64,000 bases of DNA from Paenibacillus_AP thailandensis (GTDB lineage Bacteria > Bacillota > Bacilli > Paenibacillales > Paenibacillaceae): NCBI RefSeq assembly GCF_042685365.1, contig NZ_JBHUMY010000005.1:39004-103003 (forward strand), written 5' to 3'. The notes beneath the pieces are model-generated. The model was given only the letters and a program-made list of their open reading frames with translations, was not told the DNA's origin and searched no databases. Shown piece by piece: positions 16,632 to 24,802 of this stretch (within the stretch, counting starts at the first letter, position 1; each line of letters opens with the position of its first letter). A program made the position numbers and the translations under genes.

Positions 16632-18194
16632 TTAATGTTTCTCGGCGTTTTCGCGTTTCGCCTTCAGCCATTTCGGCGCGCCTTTATCTTTTTTGTTTTT
16701 TTCGCGAGCCGCCTTCGCTTTCGCGGACGGAACGCGGCCCGATCGGCTGCCTCCTGCCGCATGCTCTCCGGCTGCCGAAGCGCCGCTTCTGGTCCGCGCC
16801 TGCCGGGATGCCGCCTCCGGCTTCGTACCGTCAACGCGAATGGCTTGTGATCCGGCGCTGCCGGATTTAGCGTGACTGCCGGTTTCCATCGCGTTCGTCC
16901 CTCCATAAGCAGGGCCGCCGGTTTTGCCGGATTTGGCTCCGGCGTTCCGCAGTTTTGCGCCAGCCTGGCCGCTGCCGTCTCTGGCCTCTCCGGCGACGGC
17001 TCCGCTTCTGCCCGTTCCGAACCTTGCCCGGCTTCCTTCGCGGGCTGCCGCGGGATCGATCAGCTTGCCTCTGTACATCGCTTTTTCAGGCAGTTCGATA
17101 TGAAGCGCTTTGCGGAACTTATCCATAATAAACCGTTCCTGCGTCGTGACGATCGATACGACCGTGCCCGGCTTGCCCATCCGGCCTGTCCGTCCCGCCC
17201 GATGCACATAATGGTCCGCGTCGACGGGAGGATCGATGTTGATGACGAGCGGCAGGCTTTCGATGTCAATCCCCCGCGCGGCGACGTCGGTCGCAAGAAG
17301 CAGCTGGCAGCGGCCGTCGCGGAATCTGGCCAGGGTCGCCGCCCTGCGCTGCTTGTCCGCATCCCCGTACAACGTTTCCACGGCGAAGCCTTCATAACTC
17401 AGCTTCGCTTCCCAGTTGGCGATATTGTTCGTATCGTTCACAAAAAGCAGCGCGGAACGCGGATTGAGCAGCCTGACCAGCCTGCGGACGATGTCCGTCT
17501 TATCTCTCCGTTCGCTGATCAAATAATAATGGTCGATCGTTTCGGACACGACGTTTTCAGGCGCAACTTGAACGGTCGCCGCGTCCTTCATCCAGCGGCT
17601 TTCCACACCGGCCATTTGCGGCGGACGGGTCGCGGAGAAAAAAGCGAGCTGCCGGTCCTTGCGGGTCGCCCATAATATCGTCTCGACCTCTTTCACCGAG
17701 CCGAGCTGGAAAACTTGATCGGCTTCGTCGACGATGACCGTTGCCGTCTGGCCCAGCTTCAGCTTACGCATATTGAGCAGCTCGTGAATGCGGCCGGGCG
17801 TCCCGACGACAAGCTGCGGATGCTTCTTTAATCTTTCGACCTGCCGCTTCAGCGACGCCCCGCCGATTAACCCGAGCGAACGGACGCCAAGCGGCTCGCC
17901 GTAAGCTTCCGCCACGCGAACGATTTGCATGGCCAGCTCCTGCGTCGGCGACAGCACGACAGCCTGCACCGCGTTAGAAGAAGCGTCGATTCGCTGAAGT
18001 ACCGGAAGCAGATAGGCAAGCGTTTTTCCCGTTCCGGTCTGGGATTGCGCCATTAAGCTTCGGCCCGACAGCAATATAGGCAGCGCCTGCGCCTGAATCG
18101 GCGTCGGCTCCGCAATTCCGTTCTCCTCCAGCTTGTCAAGCAAAGGCTCCGCGACTCCAAGCTGTTTCCACGTTGTCGATATCATCTTTTCCAT
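16632..18194 (-). CDS. DEAD-box RNA helicase with disordered Gly/Ser/Ala tail
   Basis: A 520-residue ATP-dependent RNA helicase. Q motif at 8-36 (PTPIQAQALPILLSG), Walker A SQTGTGKT at 51-58, motif Ib GTPGR, motif II VDEAD at 155-159, motif III FFSAT, motif V ATDVAARGID and motif VI HRAGRTGR. Beyond about 380 the sequence is low-complexity (GAVAGEARDG, GGTNAMETGSHAKSG, then Lys-rich), probably an RNA-binding tail. It resembles the Bacillus cold-shock or ribosome-assembly helicases, but I do not assign a symbol. GGAAGGA precedes ATG 18194. Confidence 0.92.
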   Translation of the reverse strand: MEKMISTTWKQLGVAEPLLDKLEENGIAEPTPIQAQALPILLSGRSLMAQSQTGTGKTLAYLLPVLQRIDASSNAVQAVVLSPTQELAMQIVRVAEAYGEPLGVRSLGLIGGASLKRQVERLKKHPQLVVGTPGRIHELLNMRKLKLGQTATVIVDEADQVFQLGSVKEVETILWATRKDRQLAFFSATRPPQMAGVESRWMKDAATVQVAPENVVSETIDHYYLISERRDKTDIVRRLVRLLNPRSALLFVNDTNNIANWEAKLSYEGFAVETLYGDADKQRRAATLARFRDGRCQLLLATDVAARGIDIESLPLVINIDPPVDADHYVHRAGRTGRMGKPGTVVSIVTTQERFIMDKFRKALHIELPEKAMYRGKLIDPAAAREGSRARFGTGRSGAVAGEARDGSGQAGAKLRNAGAKSGKTGGPAYGGTNAMETGSHAKSGSAGSQAIRVDGTKPEAASRQARTRSGASAAGEHAAGGSRSGRVPSAKAKAAREKNKKDKGAPKWLKAKRENAEKH

Positions 18195-18220
18195 TCCATT
18201 CCTTCCGAAATCTATTCATA

Positions 18221-18994
18221 CTATTTCCGGTTAAACATGCCTCTAAGCAGCCGGTCCGCCGTACGCGGCAGCAGCTGATACAGCCTCATGCCCGCAGCGG
18301 CCACTCGGGGCAGGTTCACTTCTTCCGCCCGGCGCTCCATCGCCCTGACGATCGCGCCCGCGACATATTCAGGCTCCATCATCAGCCAATTTACGTTTTT
18401 CACATAAGTGCCGTTTGGATCGGCCTGGTCGAAGAAAGGCGTCCGAATGGGCCCCGGATTGACGGAAGTGACCGTTATGCCGCTGTCCTTCAGCTCCATC
18501 CGCAATGCGTTCGTAAACCCGAGCACCGCGTGCTTGGACGCGGAATACGCCGTCGACTTCGGCGTCGCAAGCTTCCCCGCCATTGAAGCGACGTTGACGA
18601 TATGTCCGCCTCCCTGCTTCAGCATGTAAGGGAGAACGGCTTTCGTCAGACGGACGGTTCCCATATAATTCGTATCCATCATCGTTACGAAGCTTTCGAT
18701 CGAAGCGTCCGCAAACGGCTCGAACAATCCGAATCCGGCATTGTTCAACAATATATCGATCCTGCCGTACGAATCGATCGCCGCTTCCACCGTACGGCTG
18801 ACATCCTCCATGCGGGTCACGTCCATCGGATAATACCCGCACGGACCCGCGATCGCTTCGGCCGCGGCACGCAGCTTCTCCGCGTTGCGGCCCGTCAGGA
18901 CCGGCACGGCGCCGCGTTCGGCGAGGCGCTTGGCCGTTATCGCGCCGATGCCGCTTGAAGCGCCGGATATAAGCACGATTTTCCCTTTCAACAT
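18221..18994 (-). CDS. short-chain dehydrogenase/reductase
   Basis: A classical SDR of 257 residues: cofactor motif SGASSGIGAITAKRLA, structural NNAGFG, catalytic Ser in VNVASMAGKLA and YSASK. The Arg after the first strand (TGRNAEK) favours NADP(H). The Arg-rich C-terminus (LPRTADRLLRGMFNRK) is typical of YqjQ-like members. Substrate unknown. It precedes the helicase gene by 26 bases, so the two may share a transcript. AAGGTGAT lies upstream of the ATG. Confidence 0.9.
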   Translation of the reverse strand: MLKGKIVLISGASSGIGAITAKRLAERGAVPVLTGRNAEKLRAAAEAIAGPCGYYPMDVTRMEDVSRTVEAAIDSYGRIDILLNNAGFGLFEPFADASIESFVTMMDTNYMGTVRLTKAVLPYMLKQGGGHIVNVASMAGKLATPKSTAYSASKHAVLGFTNALRMELKDSGITVTSVNPGPIRTPFFDQADPNGTYVKNVNWLMMEPEYVAGAIVRAMERRAEEVNLPRVAAAGMRLYQLLPRTADRLLRGMFNRK

Positions 18995-19039
18995 CGATCA
19001 TCACCTTGCTTTAGTGTACTTGATCGAGCCCGAAGAAGC

Positions 19040-19065
19040 AAAAAAGAAGCTCCAAAGAGCCTCTT
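19040..19065 (-). terminator. terminator after the CheX-like gene
   Basis: On the minus strand AAGAGGCTC-TTTG-GAGCTTCTT, with one G-T pair, is followed by six T in all. Confidence 0.75.
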
Positions 19066-19092
19066 TCCAGTCACTGCGAACCATATAGCCTG

Positions 19093-19554
19093 CTATGATG
19101 CCACGATAACCTGAATATCCAATTCCCCGATGCCGTCGATAAGCAAAGGCACCGTCAGCGCTTTTTTTGCCGAGTAGCCCGCCGTTTGGGCGGAATGGAG
19201 CACTTTAGGAGGCGTAATGTCGACGCGAACGCCTTGATTAAACAGCAGCGTGCTGGCGTTCCCGCTAATCATGTTGCCGAGCTCGGATATGGCGCTTCTG
19301 CTCATTTCGTCCATTTCGGAAACGGCGAATCCCCCCATCATCGCCGACACCATTTTGAGCGCAACCTGCTCGCTTAGCCCAAATACAATATCCCCGTTCA
19401 TCTGTCCGTTTAGCCCGATATGAATCCAGATGTAATTTTCGACGAATTGGACATCCTTTAAAGCCAGTTGCCCGGTCGAAGGTTTTACTTGGGCGACCTG
19501 TTCAATGACGACTTTCGCAGACTCCAGAAACGGATTTATATATTCTGCCTTCAT
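19093..19554 (-). CDS. CheX-like chemotaxis phosphatase
   Basis: A 153-residue single-domain protein of the CheC/CheX/FliY family, which dephosphorylates CheY-P. The active helix reads SAISELGNMISGNASTLL, with the conserved Glu91 and Asn94 (ExxN). One such helix makes it CheX-like rather than CheC-like, which has two. No other chemotaxis gene is nearby, so it is a stand-alone copy. A TATAAT (19617-19612, minus) lies upstream without a clear -35. Confidence 0.82.
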   Translation of the reverse strand: MKAEYINPFLESAKVVIEQVAQVKPSTGQLALKDVQFVENYIWIHIGLNGQMNGDIVFGLSEQVALKMVSAMMGGFAVSEMDEMSRSAISELGNMISGNASTLLFNQGVRVDITPPKVLHSAQTAGYSAKKALTVPLLIDGIGELDIQVIVAS

Positions 19555-19794
19555 ACAACCGGTTTTCGCTCCTTTTCGACAAAATTCGCACCGTCTTGCT
19601 ATTTGGTACCTATTATACTAAATCGACTAGGACAAGTATACCATTTATATGCAGTTTGAATCTTAGGACCTATGTAAAATTCCCCGCAAAAAAAACGATT
19701 ACAGCTTACAAGACGGATCAGTCAATATGACGGAAGACATAAAAATCCAAGATCTCGCCGATCGATTACGCTAAACCGCAATTCCCCCGCCGAA

Positions 19795-19839
19795 CAAAAA
19801 AAGCGCTTTAGACCCGTAACTTCGGCCTTTAGCGCTTTA
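19795..19839 (-). terminator. terminator after the HRDC gene
   Basis: On the minus strand AAAGCGCT pairs with AGCGCTTT, followed by seven T in all. Confidence 0.8.
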
Positions 19840-19851
19840 TCGCCAGTCGGA

Positions 19852-20841
19852 TTAAACGGCAGCTTGGCTTCCTCTTCTTCTAAATTGCAGGCGGACGAGC
19901 CGCAGCTTCTCGTACATTGTGTCGATCGATTTGTCCTGCTCCGGCTTGTCTCCGTACACCTCGTGCAGGACCGGCTTCAAATAACGGTCGCCAAGCTTGC
20001 CGAACGCGTCCCATATCCGTTCGAGCTCCGATTCGGGAAGCGCGGCCAGCTCGGCTTCGACGAGCTTTTCGAAATGATACCCTTCCGATTCAAGCTGCTC
20101 CAGCCGGTCGACGATTTGACGGCGCGGCAAATCCAGCTCGGCCTGCAGCGAATCGAGAGAGCCCCCTTGCTGCGTCAAAGCCAATATTTTTTTCTTCTCC
20201 TGCTGGCGGTCCAGTTCGTATTTATGCTTGGCTTCCTTCTTCTGATATTTCCATTGCAAATAAACTTGCGGCTCCAGCTTCTCCGCGACCCAGCCAAGCG
20301 GAAAGCCGCTCGTGCGCTCGGCCTTGGCCGTAATCGCCAGCACCTCTTCGCCGTAAGCGGCATGCTTGCTTTCTCCCCAGCCCGGAATTTGCAGAAGCTC
20401 CTCTTTCGTCTTGGGCACAAAAGCGCTGATCATCCACAGCATCCGGTTGGTCGCGACCAGATAAGCCGATTTCTTCAACGCGGCGGCTTTGGCGCGACGC
20501 CATTCGCGAAGCGATTCGAACAGCTCCTGGTCCGCATGCAGCTCGCCGTAGCATTGCAGCATGCTCGAGAAGCTGCTTGCCGATGTCCGGTCTTCCAGCA
20601 TGCCGTCGATAACGGGCACATAACCTTCCCTCATACGGGAAGCGGCGCCGTAGCGGAATGCGGCAATCATCTCCTCCCAGGACGAACCTTCGAACCAGGT
20701 GTCGGGAGCCGGCTTCGGACCGCTCTGTTCGAGCCACAAGATTGCCCATACGCCTTCCCGTTCGCAGATGGAAAGCTGGGCGCTTTGAACGCCGCCCTCC
20801 TCGGTCGCCTTCTCAAACGTATTCAAAAACACGATTTGCAC
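19852..20841 (-). CDS. HRDC-domain protein
   Basis: A 329-residue protein. Residues about 101-171 form an HRDC domain (RRAKAAALKKSAYLVATNRM, then LLQIPGWGESKHAAYGEEVL), a helical nucleic-acid-binding module found in RecQ and RNase D. Residues about 195-260 are charged and helical, with a winged-helix-like stretch ALTQQGGSLDSLQAELDLPR. It has no helicase or nuclease motifs, so it is probably a DNA- or RNA-binding accessory or regulator. Start GTG 20841 follows AAGGAG by ten bases. A terminator lies in its 5' leader. Confidence 0.8.
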   Translation of the reverse strand: MQIVFLNTFEKATEEGGVQSAQLSICEREGVWAILWLEQSGPKPAPDTWFEGSSWEEMIAAFRYGAASRMREGYVPVIDGMLEDRTSASSFSSMLQCYGELHADQELFESLREWRRAKAAALKKSAYLVATNRMLWMISAFVPKTKEELLQIPGWGESKHAAYGEEVLAITAKAERTSGFPLGWVAEKLEPQVYLQWKYQKKEAKHKYELDRQQEKKKILALTQQGGSLDSLQAELDLPRRQIVDRLEQLESEGYHFEKLVEAELAALPESELERIWDAFGKLGDRYLKPVLHEVYGDKPEQDKSIDTMYEKLRLVRLQFRRRGSQAAV

Positions 20842-20923
20842 TACAACCTCACTCCTTGTACATGATCGTTACAGCCGGAACGCGGCCAAGCCGATGCCTT
20901 CGTCCCGCCCTGGCCTACGGGCA

Positions 20924-20968
20924 GAAAAAAAAAAGCACCTCTCCCGCATATTGCAAGAGAGGTGCTTC
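20924..20968 (-). terminator. terminator hairpin in the leader of the HRDC gene
   Basis: The minus strand has AGCACCTCTC pairing with GAGAGGTGCT (20968-20959 with 20943-20934), followed by about ten T. It lies 83 bases upstream of the HRDC start codon and has no gene before it on that strand, so it looks like an attenuator rather than a gene end. Confidence 0.75.
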
Positions 20969-20993
20969 CTCCACGTTCGGCTATAATTTCCCT

Positions 20994-21023
20994 TATACTA
21001 CCATAAAACACGGTTAAAGACAA
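20994..21023 (-). promoter_or_regulatory. candidate promoter of the HRDC gene
   Basis: TTGTCT (21023-21018) and TATAAG (20999-20994) with an 18-base spacer on the minus strand. Transcription would run straight into the leader terminator. Confidence 0.5.
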
Positions 21024-21105
21024 GCCGTTCATGCGATCCGTTCATTTGGGAAATACTGTTCAGGTATGTATGCCATACATTCATTTCCGAAGGAGGCATT
21101 TCCCG

Positions 21106-21384
21106 ATGACCCGGTTCAAAGAAGAAGACCGTTCCGACTATAAAGAGCTGTCCACCGTCGAATCCCGGCGCAACGACCTTGCCGCGGAGGAGTTTCCCGA
21201 CGGACCGTACGGCTCGGACATCCGCAGCGAGACGCCCGGCAAAAGCACGCCTTGGCGGGCCGATCAGCGGGCATCCAGCGCATACGGCTACGAGAACAGA
21301 GAGCTGCACAGCCGCCTGGACCGCGATTATGACGGCGAAGACAGCTTGACCAACGAACTGCCGAAAAAATCGGATCACCCGTAA
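21106..21384 (+). CDS. small hydrophilic protein of unknown function
   Basis: A 92-residue, highly charged protein without membrane segment or cysteine (for example SDYKELSTVESRRNDLAAEE). AAGGAGG lies nine bases before ATG 21106, an excellent ribosome site, which is the main evidence for the gene. It is likely unstructured. I recognise no family. It is divergent from the HRDC gene. Confidence 0.7.
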   Translation: MTRFKEEDRSDYKELSTVESRRNDLAAEEFPDGPYGSDIRSETPGKSTPWRADQRASSAYGYENRELHSRLDRDYDGEDSLTNELPKKSDHP

Positions 21385-21447
21385 GCGAACGAATAGCGGA
21401 CGCCGCATTGCCAGCCAACCGTCGACGGCGTTTCGCGGCGCCGCTTC

Positions 21448-22842
21448 CTACCACTTCAGCTTCCCGCCGAATACGAGCGCATTGCCGATTTGCCGTCCCG
21501 GCGGCGTAATCGTTTGGCCTTTCGCGTACAGGCCGGATGACGCTCCTCCGTCCAAATTCATCGCTTGCTTGGCGCCAAGCTTCGCCATAATTTCAGCCCA
21601 CTGCTTAATCGTGGCGCCCGGGACGGTGGCCAGCATAATGCTGCCGTCGTTCATAACGGCGATCCCGCTGCGCGCTCCTCCGCCGGTCAATATTTTATCG
21701 CTGGTGAAACCCTCCTTAACCGGATCGACCTGAACCTTGCCGTCCTTGACCAATGTAGGCCCGGCTCCGATCGCGGTATGAACCTGGCTCCAATCCACCG
21801 TTTTCCCGTCGGCGTTTGTCGTTTCGATTTGATAATCGACGGTCATGCCCGGTTTAAAACGGTCTGCCAGGGAAGCGTCCGAGCCGTTAAATACGATCAC
21901 GTAACCGTCCTTAGGGATAGCCGCGTTTACGTTCGTTTCGATCTTCGTCACCACGCCTTTGCTGACCGTTATCATCTTGCCGTAGGCAAAGCCGATATGC
22001 GTGCCGCGGCGGGGGGTGAACAGTATGGCCGACGCTTTGCCCTTCTCCGGCGTCCGGTTGATGAAATAAGCGTACCAGCCGTTCGGATAGCCGAACGAGC
22101 CGTTCGTACCGCCTTTGATGCTGACCCGAAGCGTGTCCATCACGGCCTTGCCGTCCCATTGAAAACCGATCGTTGTGCCGGTGTTCCCGACATGCTCCAT
22201 GATGCCGTCGCTCATAATCATGCCGTACGGTTCCGGAATGCCGCCATACGCTTCAAAATAAGTGCCGTTGATCGCGGCATCCGCATTATACGAGACGGCG
22301 ATGTCCTTAAGTCCTTGCACGAGGCCGACCTTCCGCTGGGGCAATGCCGCCGTCACCGGCGTACCTTTCGGAACGGACACCGTCTGCACGTTGAAGGTTT
22401 TGCCGTTTACGGTCACCTTCTTCGCCGCTTTCGTAATGACGGCGGAGGAGGCGGGGGCCGTCACTCGAACGGGCAGCGTCAAGCTTCCTTTGTAACCGGG
22501 AGTCGATACTTTAATAACAAGTTTCGTGTTGCCCGAGGAGGCCGGAATCAGGACGCCGCGGCTATTCACCCGGGCGATCGCCGGATTGCCGGTCTCGTAA
22601 TAAACGTTCACCGCCTCGGAAAGCTTGATTTTGTCGCCGACGGGGACCCTCGCGTTCAGCGGCGTCTGGACGGATGCGGCGGGATACGCGATATCGACCT
22701 GCTTCGCCGCCTCCGCGGCAGCGGCTTTAGAGGGCAGCAGGCCTGCCGGCACCGCCGCGGACGCGCCCGTCGCAATCAAGGCGGCCATCGCCGCGGCCTT
22801 TAATCCCCATGCAAGCTTTTTTGCGCCGTTTATGTTCTGCAC
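21448..22842 (-). CDS. secreted phosphodiester glycosidase (NAGPA-type) domain protein
   Basis: A 464-residue exported protein. After a signal peptide (KKLAWGLKAAAMAALIATGA) come a beta-rich segment resembling a bacterial Ig-like fold (about 50-150) and a C-terminal NAGPA domain with INGTYFEAYGGIPEPYGMI, RSGIAVMNDGSIMLATVPG and MNLDGGASSGLYAKG. The family removes N-acetylglucosamine-1-phosphate caps or related phosphodiesters; the true substrate here is unknown. I start at GTG 22842 behind AAAGGAAG. The longer frame to 23019 is excluded because an intrinsic terminator of the upstream gene lies inside it. Confidence 0.85.
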   Translation of the reverse strand: MQNINGAKKLAWGLKAAAMAALIATGASAAVPAGLLPSKAAAAEAAKQVDIAYPAASVQTPLNARVPVGDKIKLSEAVNVYYETGNPAIARVNSRGVLIPASSGNTKLVIKVSTPGYKGSLTLPVRVTAPASSAVITKAAKKVTVNGKTFNVQTVSVPKGTPVTAALPQRKVGLVQGLKDIAVSYNADAAINGTYFEAYGGIPEPYGMIMSDGIMEHVGNTGTTIGFQWDGKAVMDTLRVSIKGGTNGSFGYPNGWYAYFINRTPEKGKASAILFTPRRGTHIGFAYGKMITVSKGVVTKIETNVNAAIPKDGYVIVFNGSDASLADRFKPGMTVDYQIETTNADGKTVDWSQVHTAIGAGPTLVKDGKVQVDPVKEGFTSDKILTGGGARSGIAVMNDGSIMLATVPGATIKQWAEIMAKLGAKQAMNLDGGASSGLYAKGQTITPPGRQIGNALVFGGKLKW

Positions 22843-22890
22843 CTGCTTCAAACTTCCTTTCAATCGGTTATATTCCACAGGTATATCGGC

Positions 22891-22937
22891 AAAAAAAGAC
22901 GGCGGATGAACCCCTATTCCGTTCAGGTTCATCCGCC
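22891..22937 (-). terminator. terminator after namA
   Basis: On the minus strand GGCGGATGAAC pairs with GTTCATCCGCC and is followed by GTC and seven T. It lies 63-109 bases after the namA stop. Confidence 0.85.
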
Positions 22938-22943
22938 TATACC

Positions 22944-22985
22944 GAAGAACCCCGGCGTCCTTTGCAAAAGGCGCCGGGGTTCTTC
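22944..22985. other. long hairpin after namA
   Basis: GAAGAACCCCGGCG pairs with CGCCGGGGTTCTTC around a TTTGCAAA-like loop. It has no T run, so it is more likely a 3'-end stabiliser standing before the true terminator. Confidence 0.6.
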
Positions 22986-22999
22986 GCTGTTTATTGACA

Positions 23000-24031
23000 T
23001 TAAACTCTAGGGAAACCAAACGTATACTGCTTCGGCAGATCGATTTCTTTGCGAAGCGTAGCCGCGGCTTCCAGCGTCCAGTAAGGATTTCTTAACATTC
23101 CTCTTCCTACCGCCACAAGATCCGCATCCTCATTTCCGATCACGGCGTTCGCCAGCGACGGCTCATCCAGCCTTCCGACCGCAATAACCGGAATGTCAAG
23201 CGCTTGCTTGATCGCTCTAGCGAGCGGAACCTGATAGGCAACATGCGTCCCCGGTCTTCCTTCGGCAGCGATTGGCCCTTCGCCGCCCGCGCTTATATGA
23301 AACATATCGACTCCGGCTTTTTGGTACTCCCGGGAAAATGCGATGCTCTCGTTAATTCCATACCCGCCTTCAACATATTCCGCCGCGGAAATCCGCATAA
23401 TCAACGGCATATTCTCAGGCATTTCGCTTTTTGCGGCCTGGATGACCTCTTTGCCGAACCTGGTCAATTCCTTTCCATATTCGTCCGTTCTTTTATTGGT
23501 TAAAGGCGAATGAAATTGGTGAATCAAATAACCGTGGGCGCCGTGAAGTTCAATCGCATCTACGCCGGCTTGAACGGCTCTCCGTACGGCCAGACGGAAT
23601 TTGTTGACCATTTCTTTTACTTCATCGGTGGAAAGCGCTCTTGGCGTTTTCGACTTTTCGTCGAAAGGAATGGCAGACGGCGCAACGGGAACATCGGCAT
23701 CTTCCGCTTTCCGTCCGGCATGCGCGATTTGGATGCCGACTTTGGCACCGTATTGATGGCAAGCTTCTACGATACGGGCCAATGCAGGAATTTGATCGTC
23801 CGACCATAACCCTAAATCGTAATCGGTAATGCGTCCGTCCGGTTCAACGTCGGTCATTTCGATAATAATGAGACCGGCTCCTCCAATCGCGCGGCTGACA
23901 TAATGCGTATGATGCCAATCGGTGGCAATTCCGTCTTTATTCGTCACCGAATATTGGCACATAGGCGGCATGACCACGCGGTTTTTCAAAGACAATCCTT
24001 TGATTTGATAAGGGGTAAATAGATGTTTCAC
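23000..24031 (-). CDS. namA: NADPH dehydrogenase NamA (YqjM, old yellow enzyme)
   Basis: A 343-residue FMN enzyme that reduces activated alkenes and nitro compounds with NADPH, thought to protect against electrophiles. Family marks: KNRVVMPPMCQYS with the Cys that tunes FMN, HAGRKAEDADVPVAPS, ELHGAHGYLIHQFHSPLTNK, the catalytic His pair, and VAVGRGMLRNPYW. Length fits Bacillus YqjM. Start GTG 24031 lies eight bases after AAGGAG; the in-frame ATGs further up lie in the promoter and operator. A 7+2+7 palindrome overlaps the predicted start site, and a MarR gene is next. Confidence 0.95.
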   Translation of the reverse strand: MKHLFTPYQIKGLSLKNRVVMPPMCQYSVTNKDGIATDWHHTHYVSRAIGGAGLIIIEMTDVEPDGRITDYDLGLWSDDQIPALARIVEACHQYGAKVGIQIAHAGRKAEDADVPVAPSAIPFDEKSKTPRALSTDEVKEMVNKFRLAVRRAVQAGVDAIELHGAHGYLIHQFHSPLTNKRTDEYGKELTRFGKEVIQAAKSEMPENMPLIMRISAAEYVEGGYGINESIAFSREYQKAGVDMFHISAGGEGPIAAEGRPGTHVAYQVPLARAIKQALDIPVIAVGRLDEPSLANAVIGNEDADLVAVGRGMLRNPYWTLEAAATLRKEIDLPKQYTFGFPRV

Positions 24032-24067
24032 GGTAACAGCTCCTTCCATTCGTTTCACGAATAATAA

Positions 24068-24083
24068 ATGCATGTGCATGCAT
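24068..24083 (-). promoter_or_regulatory. palindromic operator at the namA promoter
   Basis: The minus strand reads ATGCATG-CA-CATGCAT, a perfect 7+2+7 inverted repeat immediately downstream of the namA -10 box. Size and symmetry suit a MarR/DUF24-type dimer; the MarR gene at 24193 is the nearest candidate. Confidence 0.7.
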
Positions 24084-24086
24084 ATA

Positions 24087-24115
24087 ATTTTAGCAGTTGA
24101 TCAAATACCTGTCAA
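24087..24115 (-). promoter_or_regulatory. namA: namA promoter
   Basis: TTGACA (24115-24110), 17 bases, TAAAAT (24092-24087) on the minus strand. Confidence 0.8.
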
Positions 24116-24192
24116 ACGGATAGACCCGGAGAGTAAAAAAAGATGGAGTCTCCTAACCCGCTGCGGAATGACGCGCAGGCACGGCTACCCCA

Positions 24193-24627
24193 TCATGAGT
24201 GAAACGGATGTATGAACGGTTCGAGTTCCTTTTGAATCGTCTTTCTGGCAAAAACTTTTTCGAGGGCTTCGTTCAGTGTCAAAGACGCCTTTTCAAGCTT
24301 CTCCTCGCCTTCCTGAGTTATCGAAGTGTAAATCGCCCTTCGGTCGTCCTCGCAAACATGCCTTTTTAATACTCCGCAGTCTTTCGCTTCGAACCGGCTC
24401 ACCAGTCTCGACATCGCGCTTTGGCTCAAACCGACCATATTCTGAAGCTGCTGCAGCTTTAGTTTCTTTTTGGGCGCATCCGATAAAAACAACAGCACGT
24501 AAAACTCTTTCAAGGATATCTGATGTTTTTCTTGAAGAACACTTTCCAATTCATTCGTAATTTTTATTTGCAAATTGGATAGTGATAACCAATTCATTAA
24601 CATTTGATTATTGGGCTTAGTATACAT
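24193..24627 (-). CDS. MarR-family transcriptional regulator
   Basis: A 144-residue winged-helix regulator: LKEFYVLLFLSDAPKKKLKL, recognition helix region NMVGLSQSAMSRLVSRFEAK and wing KRHVCEDDRRAIYTSITQEG. A single Cys sits in the wing and another near the recognition helix (AKDCGVL), so thiol sensing of electrophiles is possible but inferred. ATG 24627 has AAGGTGAT just upstream. It lies directly upstream of namA, 77 bases from the namA -35, and probably controls it. Confidence 0.88.
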   Translation of the reverse strand: MYTKPNNQMLMNWLSLSNLQIKITNELESVLQEKHQISLKEFYVLLFLSDAPKKKLKLQQLQNMVGLSQSAMSRLVSRFEAKDCGVLKRHVCEDDRRAIYTSITQEGEEKLEKASLTLNEALEKVFARKTIQKELEPFIHPFHS

Positions 24628-24749
24628 CTTTATCACCTTGTCGCTTCTGTTTTTCCAAGCATGCTTAACAACACTATAACAGGTTTTCATACGAAACAGA
24701 AGGCCGACGCGTCCGAGACAAATATTCCGGCAGGAATTGTTCTCCAGCC

Positions 24750-24780
24750 AAAAGAAAAGCTATCGAGATCGCTCGATAGC
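24750..24780 (-). terminator. terminator after the exonuclease gene
   Basis: On the minus strand GCTATCGAG-CGAT-CTCGATAGC is followed by TTTTCTTTT. Confidence 0.85.
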
Positions 24781-24802
24781 CTGTCAACAAGGAACGTTAG
24801 GA

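Noticed and set aside
22843..23019. Longer N-terminus for the phosphodiester glycosidase
   Set aside because: The namA terminator (22891-22937) lies in this stretch, and the signal peptide begins just after GTG 22842.
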